DNA of 56,710 bases, from the NCBI GenBank assembly GCA_016869735.1, contig VGDL01000019.1:1-56710 (forward strand), read 5' to 3'. The notes under the pieces are model-generated. The model did not search any database. It was not told the origin of the DNA and was given only the letters and a program-made list of their open reading frames with translations. The DNA is from Alphaproteobacteria bacterium. Lineage in GTDB: Bacteria > Pseudomonadota > Alphaproteobacteria > Acetobacterales > Acetobacteraceae. The first letter of the stretch is position 1, and each line of letters starts with the position of its first letter. Below are positions 19,845 through 28,630 of this stretch, in pieces. Both the position numbers and the translations under genes were made by a program.

Positions 19845-20473
19845 TGACGCGGCCCGATTTCAGCCTGGAATTGGCGCTTGAGGGCCGTGTGGCAGGGGTG
19901 GATGAGGCCGGGCGCGGCCCTTTGGCTGGCCCAGTTTTGGCGGCGGCGCTGGTGTTCCTGGCCCCACCCCCCAAAAGCCTTGCGGCCTTGTTACAGGATT
20001 CCAAAAAGCTCAAGGAAGCGGCGCGGGATGCTGCCTTTGCCGCGCTCCGCGACGCTCAAGCCCAAGGGCTGGTTGAAATCGGCATCGGCGCTGCCTCAGC
20101 TACCGAGATCGGGCGGGTCAATATCCTCCGCGCCACGCATCTGGCCATGCGCCGCGCGGTGGCGAAGCTGCCCAATCCCCCGGATCATGCCTTGGTGGAT
20201 GGCAATCAGCCGCCGCCCTTGGCCTGCCCAGTGCGCTGCGTGGTGGGCGGCGATGGGCTCAGCTTTTCCATCGCTGGCGCCTCCATCATCGCCAAGGTGC
20301 TGCGGGATCGGGCGATGCGGCGGCTCGATCCGCGTTGGCCGGCTTACGGCTTTGCGCGCCATGCCGGCTACCCAACGGCGGCGCATCGGGAAGCCTTGGC
20401 GCGGCTCGGCCCATCCCCCCATCACCGGCGCGGCTTTGGCCCGGTGGACCAGGCCGTTCTGAAACTGACTTGA
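19841..20473 (+). CDS. rnhB: ribonuclease HII
   Basis: 210 residues. It removes RNA from RNA-DNA hybrids and incises at single ribonucleotides. The signature [16 protein letters not shown] carries the first catalytic Asp-Glu pair, LVDGN the next Asp, and [14 protein letters not shown] the conserved C-terminal acidic region. Two adjacent ATG codons (19841, 19844) are both usable; the first overlaps the MFS stop. The neighbour ccrM starts 50 bp downstream, and rnhB-ccrM adjacency is common in alphaproteobacteria. Confidence 0.95.
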   Translation: MMTRPDFSLELALEGRVAGVDEAGRGPLAGPVLAAALVFLAPPPKSLAALLQDSKKLKEAARDAAFAALRDAQAQGLVEIGIGAASATEIGRVNILRATHLAMRRAVAKLPNPPDHALVDGNQPPPLACPVRCVVGGDGLSFSIAGASIIAKVLRDRAMRRLDPRWPAYGFARHAGYPTAAHREALARLGPSPHHRRGFGPVDQAVLKLT

Positions 20474-20492
20474 CCGGGCTGCTCGGGCGCGC

Positions 20493-20497
20493 GATTC
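20493..20497. promoter_or_regulatory. GANTC site in the ccrM leader
   Basis: GATTC lies 27 bp before the ccrM start, inside the 50-bp rnhB-ccrM gap. In Caulobacter, methylation of GANTC sites in the ccrM promoter represses it. Here the site is in the right place for such feedback, but no promoter could be read around it. Confidence 0.4.
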
Positions 20498-20523
20498 TTG
20501 CGTGATCAACAAGGGATTTCACG

Positions 20524-21606
20524 GTGGGAACGCAGCTAGAGCTGCTCTTGGACCAGGTTCTGGTCGGGGATTCGATTGCCATGCTGCGCCGCCTGCCGCC
20601 AGCGAGCGTGCATGCAATTTTTGCTGACCCGCCCTATAATCTGCAACTGAAGGGCGAATTGCGCCGCCCGGATGAAAGCATTGTTGACGGCGTGGATGAC
20701 GCCTGGGATCGCTTTCCCGATCTGGCCGCCTATGACGCCTTCACCCGCGCCTGGCTGACCGAATGCCGCCGCGTCTTGCGCAAGGATGGCACGATTTGGG
20801 TGATGGGTGCCTACCACAATGTCTTCCGCCTGGGGGTCGCGTTGCAGGATCTCGGTTTTTGGATCCTGAATGATGTGATCTGGCGCAAGGCCAATCCCAT
20901 GCCGAATTTCCGCGGCCGGCGTTTCACCAATGCGCATGAAACCTTGATCTGGGCCGCGCATGGGCAGGACTCCAAATACCGCTTCAACTACGCCGCCATG
21001 AAGACGCTGAATGATGATGTGCAGATGCGGAGCGACTGGTTCATCCCGCTTTGCACCGGCGGAGAACGCCTGCGCGATGAAAATGGCGATAAGCTGCACC
21101 CAACACAAAAGCCCGAAGCGCTGCTGCATCGCGTGATCCTGTCCTGCACCCAGCCGGGAGAGGTGGTGCTAGACCCCTTCCTTGGTTCCGGCACCACGGC
21201 GGCGGTCGCGAAACGCCTGGGCCGGCGCTTCATCGGCATTGAACGCGAAGAACGCTACGCCAAGGGCGCCCGCGCCCGGTTGGCGGCGGTGGAGCCCATG
21301 CCGGAATCAGCTGCGCTCGCCCTGCCATCGCGGCGTGAACAGCCACGCATTCCCTTCGGCAATCTGGTGGAACGCGGGCTGGTGCCGGCGGGCAGCGTGC
21401 TGACCGATGCGCGCCGCCGCTGGCGGGCTGAAGTGGGCGCCGACGGCACGCTACGTTGCGGCAAGGCCGCCGGGTCCATTCACCAAGTGGGGGCGGCGGT
21501 CCAGGAAGTGCCTTCCTGCAATGGTTGGCTGTTCTGGCATGTGGAGGCCAAGGCCGGTGGCCTGCGCGTATTGGATGAATTGCGCGCAGAGATCGCGGGC
21601 GGCTGA
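20524..21606 (+). CDS. ccrM: cell-cycle DNA adenine methyltransferase (GANTC)
   Basis: 360 residues, beta-class N6-adenine methyltransferase. The catalytic DPPYN is at residues 35-39, in the N-terminal third, and the AdoMet-binding [17 protein letters not shown] lies near residue 218. A C-terminal extension of roughly 100 residues (from [14 protein letters not shown]) is the RAMA-type domain used by CcrM for DNA recognition. The start is GTG with AAGGG 9 nt upstream. It methylates GANTC sites and coordinates replication with cell-cycle transcription. It meets mutY tail to tail with 4 bp between. Confidence 0.95.
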   Translation: MGTQLELLLDQVLVGDSIAMLRRLPPASVHAIFADPPYNLQLKGELRRPDESIVDGVDDAWDRFPDLAAYDAFTRAWLTECRRVLRKDGTIWVMGAYHNVFRLGVALQDLGFWILNDVIWRKANPMPNFRGRRFTNAHETLIWAAHGQDSKYRFNYAAMKTLNDDVQMRSDWFIPLCTGGERLRDENGDKLHPTQKPEALLHRVILSCTQPGEVVLDPFLGSGTTAAVAKRLGRRFIGIEREERYAKGARARLAAVEPMPESAALALPSRREQPRIPFGNLVERGLVPAGSVLTDARRRWRAEVGADGTLRCGKAAGSIHQVGAAVQEVPSCNGWLFWHVEAKAGGLRVLDELRAEIAGG

Positions 21607-21610
21607 AACT

Positions 21611-22660
21611 TCAGGAAAGCCCAGCCAGCACCAGTAATTTCCGCATGACACTCGGCAGGGACTGCGCCGCTTCCGCGGGCGTCAGCCATTCCCCTTCAGG
21701 CCGTTTTGCCCGCGCCGATAGCCGCCCACGGTACAGCCGCATCGTCAGCGCGAAATGCGTGAAGACATGCCGCGCCTCACCCGCCACTGGCTGCCAATCC
21801 AGCGCCAGCGGCGCTTGCGCCAGCGCCTCGGCCTCCGTCCAAACAGCCTCTCGCCAAAACGTACCGGGGATTTCCAGCATCCCCCCCAAAAGCCCGCGCG
21901 GAGGGCGCCGCCTTAGCCAAACCAGGCCTTCCGCATCCATCAGCAGGAAATGCACGCCATGGCGCGTTGGGCGTTCGGGCTTTGGCGCCTTGCGCGGCAG
22001 CGCTTCCGTCAGGCCAAGTTTTCGCGCTTGGCAAGGTTTCTGCCAGGGACAAAGCGCACAGGCAGGTTTGCGCGGCGTGCAAATCCCCGCCCCCAGATCA
22101 AACAAAGCCTGAGTAAAATCGCCAGGCCGGGCGCGGGCGGCCTTATCGGCCAGAAAACCCTGCGCCAGCGCATCAAGCCTTGGCTTGGCGGCGGGCAGCG
22201 CTTCCTCCACCGCGAAAATCCGCGCGGTGACGCGCTCCACATTGCCATCCAGCGGCACCACGGGCGCATTGAAGGCAATGGCGGCGATGGCGGCAGCGGT
22301 ATAGGGGCCTATGCCGGGCAGGGTGGCCAAGCCTTCCCGCGTTTCAGGAAAGCCACCCAAAGCCTGAATTTGCCGCGCCGCCGCATGCAGGTTGCGCGCC
22401 CGCGCGTAATAGCCAAGCCCGGCCCATTCCGCCGCCACATCCCCCCAGGGCGCCTCAGCCAAAGCGGGCAAATTGGGGAAGCGCGCCAGAAAACGTGAAA
22501 AGCGCGGCCCTACCGTTGCCACGGTTGTCTGTTGCAACATGATTTCGGAAAGCCAGACGTGATAGGGTTCCGCCCGCTGCCCCGGCGCCGCGCGCCATGG
22601 CAAGGTTCGGCGGTGCCTGTCATACCAGTGCAGCAGATCATTGGCGGAAGGGGGTTTCAC
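21611..22660 (-). CDS. mutY: A/G-specific adenine glycosylase
   Basis: 349 residues. It removes adenine mispaired with 8-oxoguanine. The helix-hairpin-helix segment is LATLPGIGPYTAAAI, the catalytic Asp is in VPLDGNVERV, MLQQTTV contacts the mispair, and the 4Fe-4S cluster cysteines follow the pattern in CTPRKPACALCPWQKPC. The C-terminal NUDIX-like domain (VHFLLMDAEGLVWLRRRP) recognises 8-oxoguanine. I chose the GTG at 22660, ten residues before LLHWYDRHRRTLPWR; longer versions read through the divergent dciA gene. Its start codon is 3 bp from the dciA start. Confidence 0.94.
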   Translation of the reverse strand: MKPPSANDLLHWYDRHRRTLPWRAAPGQRAEPYHVWLSEIMLQQTTVATVGPRFSRFLARFPNLPALAEAPWGDVAAEWAGLGYYARARNLHAAARQIQALGGFPETREGLATLPGIGPYTAAAIAAIAFNAPVVPLDGNVERVTARIFAVEEALPAAKPRLDALAQGFLADKAARARPGDFTQALFDLGAGICTPRKPACALCPWQKPCQARKLGLTEALPRKAPKPERPTRHGVHFLLMDAEGLVWLRRRPPRGLLGGMLEIPGTFWREAVWTEAEALAQAPLALDWQPVAGEARHVFTHFALTMRLYRGRLSARAKRPEGEWLTPAEAAQSLPSVMRKLLVLAGLS

Positions 22661-22663
22661 GGC

Positions 22664-23134
22664 ATGTCCCGGGATGAGGAGGAAAGGCGGTTCTTCGGCG
22701 GGCCTAGACCCCTCGGCGCCCTGATTCCAGCCCTGACGCGCCCGGCCTTCAAACGCAAGAGCCCCGCGGCCGCGCAAATCATGGCGGATTGGCCGGCGCT
22801 GGTCGGCCCGGCCTTGGCCGGTGTGACCCAGCCGCTGCGCTTGACGTCCGGCAGCCTGACCATCGCCTGTTCCGGCCCTATTGCCATGGAGCTCAGTCAT
22901 TTGGCGCCGGAACTCATGGCGCGGATCAATGGTGGCTTGGGGCGCGTGGCCGTGGAACAACTCCGCTTCGTTCAGGGCGCGGCCCCAGCCCGAAAGACCA
23001 CTGCGCCAGCCCTGCCACCCCGCCCCGTGAAGCTGCCGGCCCGAGTCGCGACCGCTTTGGAGGGGTTACCCACAGGGGATTTGCGCGAAGCGCTGGAAAG
23101 ATTGGCGCGTGGCGTCTATCGAAAACAGGGCTGA
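22664..23134 (+). CDS. dciA: DciA-like helicase-loader protein (DUF721)
   Basis: 156 residues of the DUF721/DciA family. The N-terminal domain RPLGALIPALTRPAFKRKSP is followed by MADWPALVGPALAGVTQPLRL, the family core. DciA proteins interact with the replicative helicase DnaB in bacteria lacking DnaC. The start at 22664 lies 3 bp from the divergent mutY start, with no room for a leader or a separate promoter. The order mutY-DUF721-DsbA-like-smc is widespread in alphaproteobacteria. Family assignment is from sequence pattern only. Confidence 0.85.
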   Translation: MSRDEEERRFFGGPRPLGALIPALTRPAFKRKSPAAAQIMADWPALVGPALAGVTQPLRLTSGSLTIACSGPIAMELSHLAPELMARINGGLGRVAVEQLRFVQGAAPARKTTAPALPPRPVKLPARVATALEGLPTGDLREALERLARGVYRKQG

Positions 23135-23218
23135 AAAGGGCCGAATCGCTCCCCAAGCCCAAATCGGCCCGGTCGCTTCCCCCCGAAAAGGCGCCCCGGT
23201 TCCGGAGGAGAGAAATTG

Positions 23219-23827
23219 ATGCTCGACCGTCGCGCTTTGCTTTTGCTGCCCCCCGCCATGGTTGTGGCCGCACCCGCGCTGCAAGCCCAATCCGATGACC
23301 CAAGGCTTGCCGAACGCAGCCTTGGCCGTGCCGATGCGCCGGTGACGGCGATTGAATATTTCTCGCTCACCTGCAGCCATTGCGGCGCCTTCCACCGCGA
23401 TATCTGGCCACGCGTAAAGCGCGAATTGGTGGAAGCCGGGCGCGTGCGCATGGTGTTCCGCGATTTCCCGCTGGATCAGGTTTCGCTCCGTGCCCATGCC
23501 GTGGCGCGCAGCTTCCCGCCCGAACGCTATGAACCCTTCATCTCCGCGCTATTCGCAACACAGGATCGCTGGGCCTATGCGCGCGGCGTGGATCACAAGG
23601 CAGAGATCGGCAAAATCGCCGCCATGGCGGGCATGAGCACCGATACCTTCAACGCTGCCTGGGCAGATGACGCCTTGGCGCGCGCCATTCTGGAAGCGCG
23701 CCAAAAGGGTGAGGCCGAACATCAGGTCAGCGCCACGCCAACCTTCATCATCGGCACGCAAAAACTGCCAGGCGCGATTCCCTTTGAACGCTTCGAAGCT
23801 GCGGTGCGGGAGGCAACGCCGCGATGA
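23219..23827 (+). CDS. DsbA-family thiol:disulfide oxidoreductase (exported)
   Basis: 202 residues. A short twin-Arg-like signal peptide (DRRALLLLPPAMVVAAPALQ) precedes a thioredoxin fold with SLTCSHCGAFHRDIWP, a CxxC active site, and the cis-Pro loop VSATPTFIIG. It belongs to the BdbD/ScsC-like group and probably forms or isomerises disulfides in the periplasm. GGAGG at 23204-23208 serves either TTG 23216 or ATG 23219; I chose the ATG. The stop overlaps the smc start (ATGA). No DsbB-like partner is nearby. Confidence 0.88.
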   Translation: MLDRRALLLLPPAMVVAAPALQAQSDDPRLAERSLGRADAPVTAIEYFSLTCSHCGAFHRDIWPRVKRELVEAGRVRMVFRDFPLDQVSLRAHAVARSFPPERYEPFISALFATQDRWAYARGVDHKAEIGKIAAMAGMSTDTFNAAWADDALARAILEARQKGEAEHQVSATPTFIIGTQKLPGAIPFERFEAAVREATPR

Positions 23828-26800
23828 CGGACCAAGTGATCCCGCCCGAGACCGAAGCCGAAGTCAGCACCCCTGAAGCTGAAGCGGCACGCAGCGAAGA
23901 ACAAGCCCGCGCCGCGCAGAATGCGAAACTGTCGCGCATCCGCATCGCTGGTTTCAAATCCTTCGCTGAGGCCACAACGGTTGAAGTGCTGCCCGGCCTG
24001 ACAGGCATTGTCGGGCCCAATGGCTGCGGCAAATCCAATGTTGTTGAAGCTTTGCGCTGGGCAATGGGCGAAACATCACCCAAGGCCATGCGCGGCGGCG
24101 AAATGGATGATGTGATCTTCGCCGGCACCGCGACGCGTGCCGGGCGCAATGTCGCGGAAGTGATGCTGTTTCTGGAAGATGCGGCGGGGCTGGCGCCGGC
24201 ACCCAATAATGATATCGCCGAATTGGAAGTGACGCGCCGGATTTCGCGTGGTGAGGGCAGCAATTTCCGCGTCAATGGCAAGGAATTGCGCGCGCGCGAT
24301 GTGCAGACCATGTTTGCCGATATCGGTTCCGGCGCAAGGTCCTCAGCACTTGTCAGCCAGGGCCGGGTAGCGGCGCTGATCCAGGCCAAGCCCGATGACA
24401 GGCGTGGCGTTTTGGAAGAAGCCGCCGGCATTGCCGGGCTGCGTGCGCGCCGCCACGAAGCGGAATTGAAGCTGCGGCAGGCGGAAACCAATCTGTCGCG
24501 CGCAGAAGATTTGCTCGGCCAATTGGATGCGCAGCGCCAGGGGCTGCAACGTCAGGCGCGCCAGGCCAATCGCTATCGCAATATCTCGGGCCTTGTGCGG
24601 CAGGCGGAAGGCGAATGGCTGGCGCTGCTGGCCGCGCGCGCCAATACCGCGCTTTCTGCCGCTGCAATCGCGCTGGCTGCGGCGCGGGCTGCCACCAGCG
24701 CCGCAGAACAGGAAGCCGAAGCGGCGGCGATTGCGCTGCATGAAGCCGAACAGGGCCTTGCCGCACCGCGCGCCGATGAAGCCCTGGCACGCACAGCGCT
24801 CGAACGCCGCCGCGTTGAAGCGGAAGGCATGGAAGCGGAAGAAAGCCGCGCCCGCGCCGCGCTTGAAGCCGCGGAAGCGCGCTTGGCCGAACTCCGCCAG
24901 GATTTGTCGCATGCCGAGGCTGTGGCTGAAGATGCCGATGCGGCGCGGGCGCGCATCACGGCAGAAGATGCAAACCTGGTTGAACGCGAAGCGGCGCTGC
25001 CCGCGCGGCGTGAAGCCGCCGCCAACACCCTGGCCGACGCCAACGAAGCCGTGCGCGAAGCGGAACGCGCGGCCAATCAGGCAACCGAAGCCGCCGCCGC
25101 CGGTGCCGCGCAATTGCAGGCCGCTGAAGCAGAATTGGCCGCTGCTGAAACCCGGCTGCGCCGCGCGCGGGAAGCCCATGCGGCGCTGACTGCCGATCAT
25201 GAAGCCGCCACCGCCCGTGCGGTATCGGATGCGGAAAAGGACGCCGCCGCGCAGCGCGTGACCGATGCCGAAGCAGCTTTCTCCGCCGCGCGTGAGGCTT
25301 TGGAACAGGCGGAAGCGAAGCGCGGCGAAGCCGTTGCGCAGCACGCCGAAGCGCGCCGCAGTGCGGAAGAAGCCAGCGCCGAAGCCACGCGCCGCCAGGC
25401 CGCGCTGCATGCCGCTGATGAACGGCATCGCCGCATTGTCGCGCAATATGCGGCGCTGTCCGCCGAACGTGACGCCGCGCTGGCCGAACGCATTCCTGAA
25501 ATGCAGCGCAATGCGGCGCTGTCTTCCGCGCGCTTGGCTGAAACGACTTTGATCGAAAGCGCGACACGCCTGAGTGAATCGGAAGCGGCGCGTGCCACGG
25601 CGTCTGAAGCCTTGGTGCAGGCGCGCCGTAACGCCGCCGAAGCAGGTGCTGCACGCGCACGCATCGCTGCCGAAGTGGCCGCGCTGACCGAGGTTTTGGA
25701 GGCGCGCGGCACGGCTTCCGCCCAACCCATTCTTGATGAGGTGCGTGTGCCACCCGGCCTGGAAGCCGCCCTTGGTGCGGCGCTGGGTGAGGCTTTGGAA
25801 AGTCCCGCTGATGCCGCTGCCGCGCGGCATTGGCGCAACTTGCCGCCCTTGTCAGTGGCGCAAGCCTTGCCCGATGGCGCAGTGCCGCTTTCCCGCCTCG
25901 TGGAAGCGCCGGCGGCCTTGGCGCGCGCATTGTCGCAAGTGGGCTTGCTCGCGCGCGGCATGGATGGTGCCGCTTTGCAAGCGGGGCTGCGCCCTGGTCA
26001 GGCTTTGGTGACGGAAGAAGGCGCGGTCTGGCGCTGGGATGGCCATACGCATCAGGCCGGCGCCCCCACACCGGGTGCCGTCCGCCTTGCCCAGCGCAAT
26101 GCGCTGCGCGCTGCCGAAGCGCGGCTGGATCAGGCCGAAGTCACTGCGGCGGAAGCGGAAGCCCAGCGCATCGCCGCCGAAGCCGCCGAAGCGGAAGCCG
26201 CCAGCGCCGAAGCGGCCGCACGCAATGCCCGCAGCGCCGCCGAAGTTGCAGCATCTGCCGCACGCCGTGCGGAAGGTGAATTGGCTGCACGCGATGCGCG
26301 TGCCGAAAGCCGCATGGCCGCCCTTGAACCGCAGCTGGCGCGCCTGGCTGAAGACCGTGCGGAGGCCGATGCCGCACGCCTGGAAGCCGAGGCGCTTTTC
26401 ACCGCCCGCCCCGATGTCGCTTTGCTGCGCCAGGCGGAACAGGCCGCGGCCAGCGCTGGCGCCGCAGCGCATCAAGCCGAGGCAACAGCACGTGACGCGC
26501 GTCGGCGCGCTGAATTGGCGCTGGCGGAAGCACGCCAGTCTCAATCGGCACTGCTGAACCGTGCTTCTGAGGTCGAAAACCGCCTCGCTGCCCTTACCCC
26601 GCAATTGGGGCGCATCGGCGCGGAATTGGCCGAAGCGGAAGCGACCCGCGCCCATGCAATAGAAGCGCGCGAAGCCGCCCCCGATCTGGCAGAGCTGCGT
26701 GAGATGGTTGAAGCCACCCGCGCCAAGCTCATGGAACAACGCGCATTTGAAGCCGCTTCGCGTGATGCGCAGGGCGCCTTGGCGGCTGAAGCGGGTTCCA

Positions 26801-27918
26801 TCACCGCGCGCCGCGCAAGCCTTGCCAATGAAGCGAGCCTTTGGGCTGCCCGGGCGGAAGATGCCTCGGCCCGTCTTGCTGATTTGCGCCGGCGCGATGC
26901 GGAAGCGGAAGCTGAGCGTGATGCGCTGGCCGATGCCCCTGAAGCTGCGGCGCTCCGCCGCGCCGAAGCCGCGCGTTTGTTGGAACAAGCAAGCGAAGCC
27001 CACGCGACCGCCGCCGCCGCCCTTGCCGCCGCTGAACGGCGCGTGAGTGAAAGCAGCCAGGCGCGCCGCGGTGCTGATACGGGTTTTGCGTTGGCGCGAG
27101 AGGAACAGGTGCGCGCCCAAGCCGCGACAGAAGCGGCGGAAATCGCCTCAGCCGCCGTGGCCGCGCGCATCGCTGAAAGACTGGGGGAGGGCGCGGAATT
27201 GCCGCCCGCGCCTGAGGAACTTTCTGACGTTGCGGAAGACAAGGCGCGGCGCAAGGTTGAACGCCTGGTGCGTGAACGCGACGAAATGGGTCCGGTCAAT
27301 CTGCGCGCCGAGATTGAGATCACCGAGATTGAAGAACGCATCAGCCAAATCACGCATGACCGTGATGAGGTGATGAACGCCGTCGCCAAGCTGCGCGGTT
27401 CTATCGGCCATTTGAATCGCGAAGGGCGTGAGCGTCTGCGCGAAGTATTTGACCGTGTGGATAGCGAATTCCGCAGCCTGTTCACGCGGTTATTCGGCGG
27501 TGGCCGCGCGCATCTGGCTTTGGTGGGTTCCGATGATCCCTTGGAAGCCGGGCTTGAGATTTACGCCGAACCGCCGGGCAAGAAGCTATCCACACTTTCG
27601 CTGCTATCGGGCGGCGAACAGGCGCTGACGGCGCTTTCGCTGATCTTCGCGGTCTTCCGCTGCCAGCCAGCACCCGTCTGTGTGTTGGACGAAGTGGACG
27701 CGCCTTTGGATGATGCGAATGTGGAACGGCTATGCGATTTGCTGGACGCCATGGCCGCTGAAAGCGGCACGCGCTTCCTGATCGTGACACACCATCCGCT
27801 CACCATGGGCCGGATGCACCGGCTTTATGGCGTGACGATGCAGGAACGCGGCGTGTCGCGCTTGCTCAGCGTTGATCTTGGCCGCGCGATTGAATTGGCG
27901 GAGACGTCGTTGTTGTAG
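23824..27918 (+). CDS. smc: chromosome segregation protein SMC
   Basis: 1,364 residues. The N-terminal ATPase half holds the Walker A GPNGCGKS (residues 64-71). Two very long Ala/Glu/Arg-rich coiled coils flank a hinge at roughly residues 640-750 (ALGAALGEALES, GAVPLSRLVEAP). The C-terminal half carries the ABC signature LSGGEQALTALSLIFA and Walker B VCVLDEVDAPLDDANV. SMC dimers with ScpAB organise and segregate chromosomes. It has about 35 acidic, Ala-rich residues before the usual first strand (LSRIRIAGFKSF), with no alternative downstream start. It is longer than most SMCs through its coiled coils. Start overlaps the DsbA-like stop. Confidence 0.96.
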   Translation: MTDQVIPPETEAEVSTPEAEAARSEEQARAAQNAKLSRIRIAGFKSFAEATTVEVLPGLTGIVGPNGCGKSNVVEALRWAMGETSPKAMRGGEMDDVIFAGTATRAGRNVAEVMLFLEDAAGLAPAPNNDIAELEVTRRISRGEGSNFRVNGKELRARDVQTMFADIGSGARSSALVSQGRVAALIQAKPDDRRGVLEEAAGIAGLRARRHEAELKLRQAETNLSRAEDLLGQLDAQRQGLQRQARQANRYRNISGLVRQAEGEWLALLAARANTALSAAAIALAAARAATSAAEQEAEAAAIALHEAEQGLAAPRADEALARTALERRRVEAEGMEAEESRARAALEAAEARLAELRQDLSHAEAVAEDADAARARITAEDANLVEREAALPARREAAANTLADANEAVREAERAANQATEAAAAGAAQLQAAEAELAAAETRLRRAREAHAALTADHEAATARAVSDAEKDAAAQRVTDAEAAFSAAREALEQAEAKRGEAVAQHAEARRSAEEASAEATRRQAALHAADERHRRIVAQYAALSAERDAALAERIPEMQRNAALSSARLAETTLIESATRLSESEAARATASEALVQARRNAAEAGAARARIAAEVAALTEVLEARGTASAQPILDEVRVPPGLEAALGAALGEALESPADAAAARHWRNLPPLSVAQALPDGAVPLSRLVEAPAALARALSQVGLLARGMDGAALQAGLRPGQALVTEEGAVWRWDGHTHQAGAPTPGAVRLAQRNALRAAEARLDQAEVTAAEAEAQRIAAEAAEAEAASAEAAARNARSAAEVAASAARRAEGELAARDARAESRMAALEPQLARLAEDRAEADAARLEAEALFTARPDVALLRQAEQAAASAGAAAHQAEATARDARRRAELALAEARQSQSALLNRASEVENRLAALTPQLGRIGAELAEAEATRAHAIEAREAAPDLAELREMVEATRAKLMEQRAFEAASRDAQGALAAEAGSITARRASLANEASLWAARAEDASARLADLRRRDAEAEAERDALADAPEAAALRRAEAARLLEQASEAHATAAAALAAAERRVSESSQARRGADTGFALAREEQVRAQAATEAAEIASAAVAARIAERLGEGAELPPAPEELSDVAEDKARRKVERLVRERDEMGPVNLRAEIEITEIEERISQITHDRDEVMNAVAKLRGSIGHLNREGRERLREVFDRVDSEFRSLFTRLFGGGRAHLALVGSDDPLEAGLEIYAEPPGKKLSTLSLLSGGEQALTALSLIFAVFRCQPAPVCVLDEVDAPLDDANVERLCDLLDAMAAESGTRFLIVTHHPLTMGRMHRLYGVTMQERGVSRLLSVDLGRAIELAETSLL

Positions 27919-27945
27919 GGGCTGAGGCAAAGCGCCCCAGCACCA

Positions 27946-28500
27946 TCACCCCTCAGCCTTCGCCACCACCACCATGGCGGGCTTCAGCAGCCGGCCATTC
28001 AGCGTCCAAGCCGAAGTCCAGCCATGGATCACGGTGCCAGGTGCGACACCTTCCGGTGCCGGTTGCTCCGCCATCGCCTGGTGCTTTTCCGGATCAAAGG
28101 GCTGGCCCTTGGGGTCGTGGCGCTGCACGCCATTACGCTCAAGGATCCCCAGGAAGGACCGCTCCACCCCCTCAAACCCGGCGCGGAGCTTGGTCAGCAG
28201 ATCGGGTTCATCCTCGGCAGCGGGCGGCAGGGCTTCAATGCCACGGCGCAGGTTCTCAGCCGCTTCCGCCACATCGCTCGCGAATTTCTGCGTGGCATAG
28301 GCGCGCGCATCGGCCACCTCGCGCTGGGTGCGGCTGCGCAAATTCTGCATCTCAGCTTCTGAGCGCAGCCATTTGTCGCGCAGCATCTCCATTTCCTGCG
28401 CCAGCATCACAAGCCGGTCTTCGGCGCTCATGGCAGGGGCTTCGGGGGCGGGTTCTTGCGCCGCCGTTTGGGGGGCGTTGGGGTCGGTCGTATCGGTCAT
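27946..28500 (-). CDS. grpE: nucleotide exchange factor GrpE
   Basis: 184 residues. An acidic N-terminal tail (TDPNAPQTAAQEPAPEAP) is followed by the long dimer helix containing LRDKWLRSEAEMQNLRSR and the C-terminal beta domain with FDPEKHQAMAEQPAPEGV, GTVIHGW and LLKPAMVVVAK. GrpE releases ADP from DnaK in the heat-shock chaperone cycle. dnaK and dnaJ are not in the window. It is convergent with smc, leaving a 27-bp gap with a weak GGGGC/GCCCC stem, and divergent from murJ with 130 bp between starts. Confidence 0.95.
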   Translation of the reverse strand: MTDTTDPNAPQTAAQEPAPEAPAMSAEDRLVMLAQEMEMLRDKWLRSEAEMQNLRSRTQREVADARAYATQKFASDVAEAAENLRRGIEALPPAAEDEPDLLTKLRAGFEGVERSFLGILERNGVQRHDPKGQPFDPEKHQAMAEQPAPEGVAPGTVIHGWTSAWTLNGRLLKPAMVVVAKAEG

Positions 28501-28630
28501 CTTGGTATCGCGTGGTTACTCGCGGAAGGGATCGGCATGAATGCCGGGGACAGACCCTTCACCTAGGCGCCCTGGGGCCAGAGAACAAGCGCCCTTCCGC
28601 TTCGCCCCGCCCGCGCCTAAACCGCTGACC

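Noticed and set aside
24343-25830. Long antisense open frame (495 codons) opposite smc
   Set aside because: It mirrors the GC-biased third positions of the smc coiled-coil region, has Phe/Gly/Arg-rich composition with no domain, and no ribosome-binding site. Other long frames opposite smc (25852-27120, 24956-26071) are rejected for the same reason.
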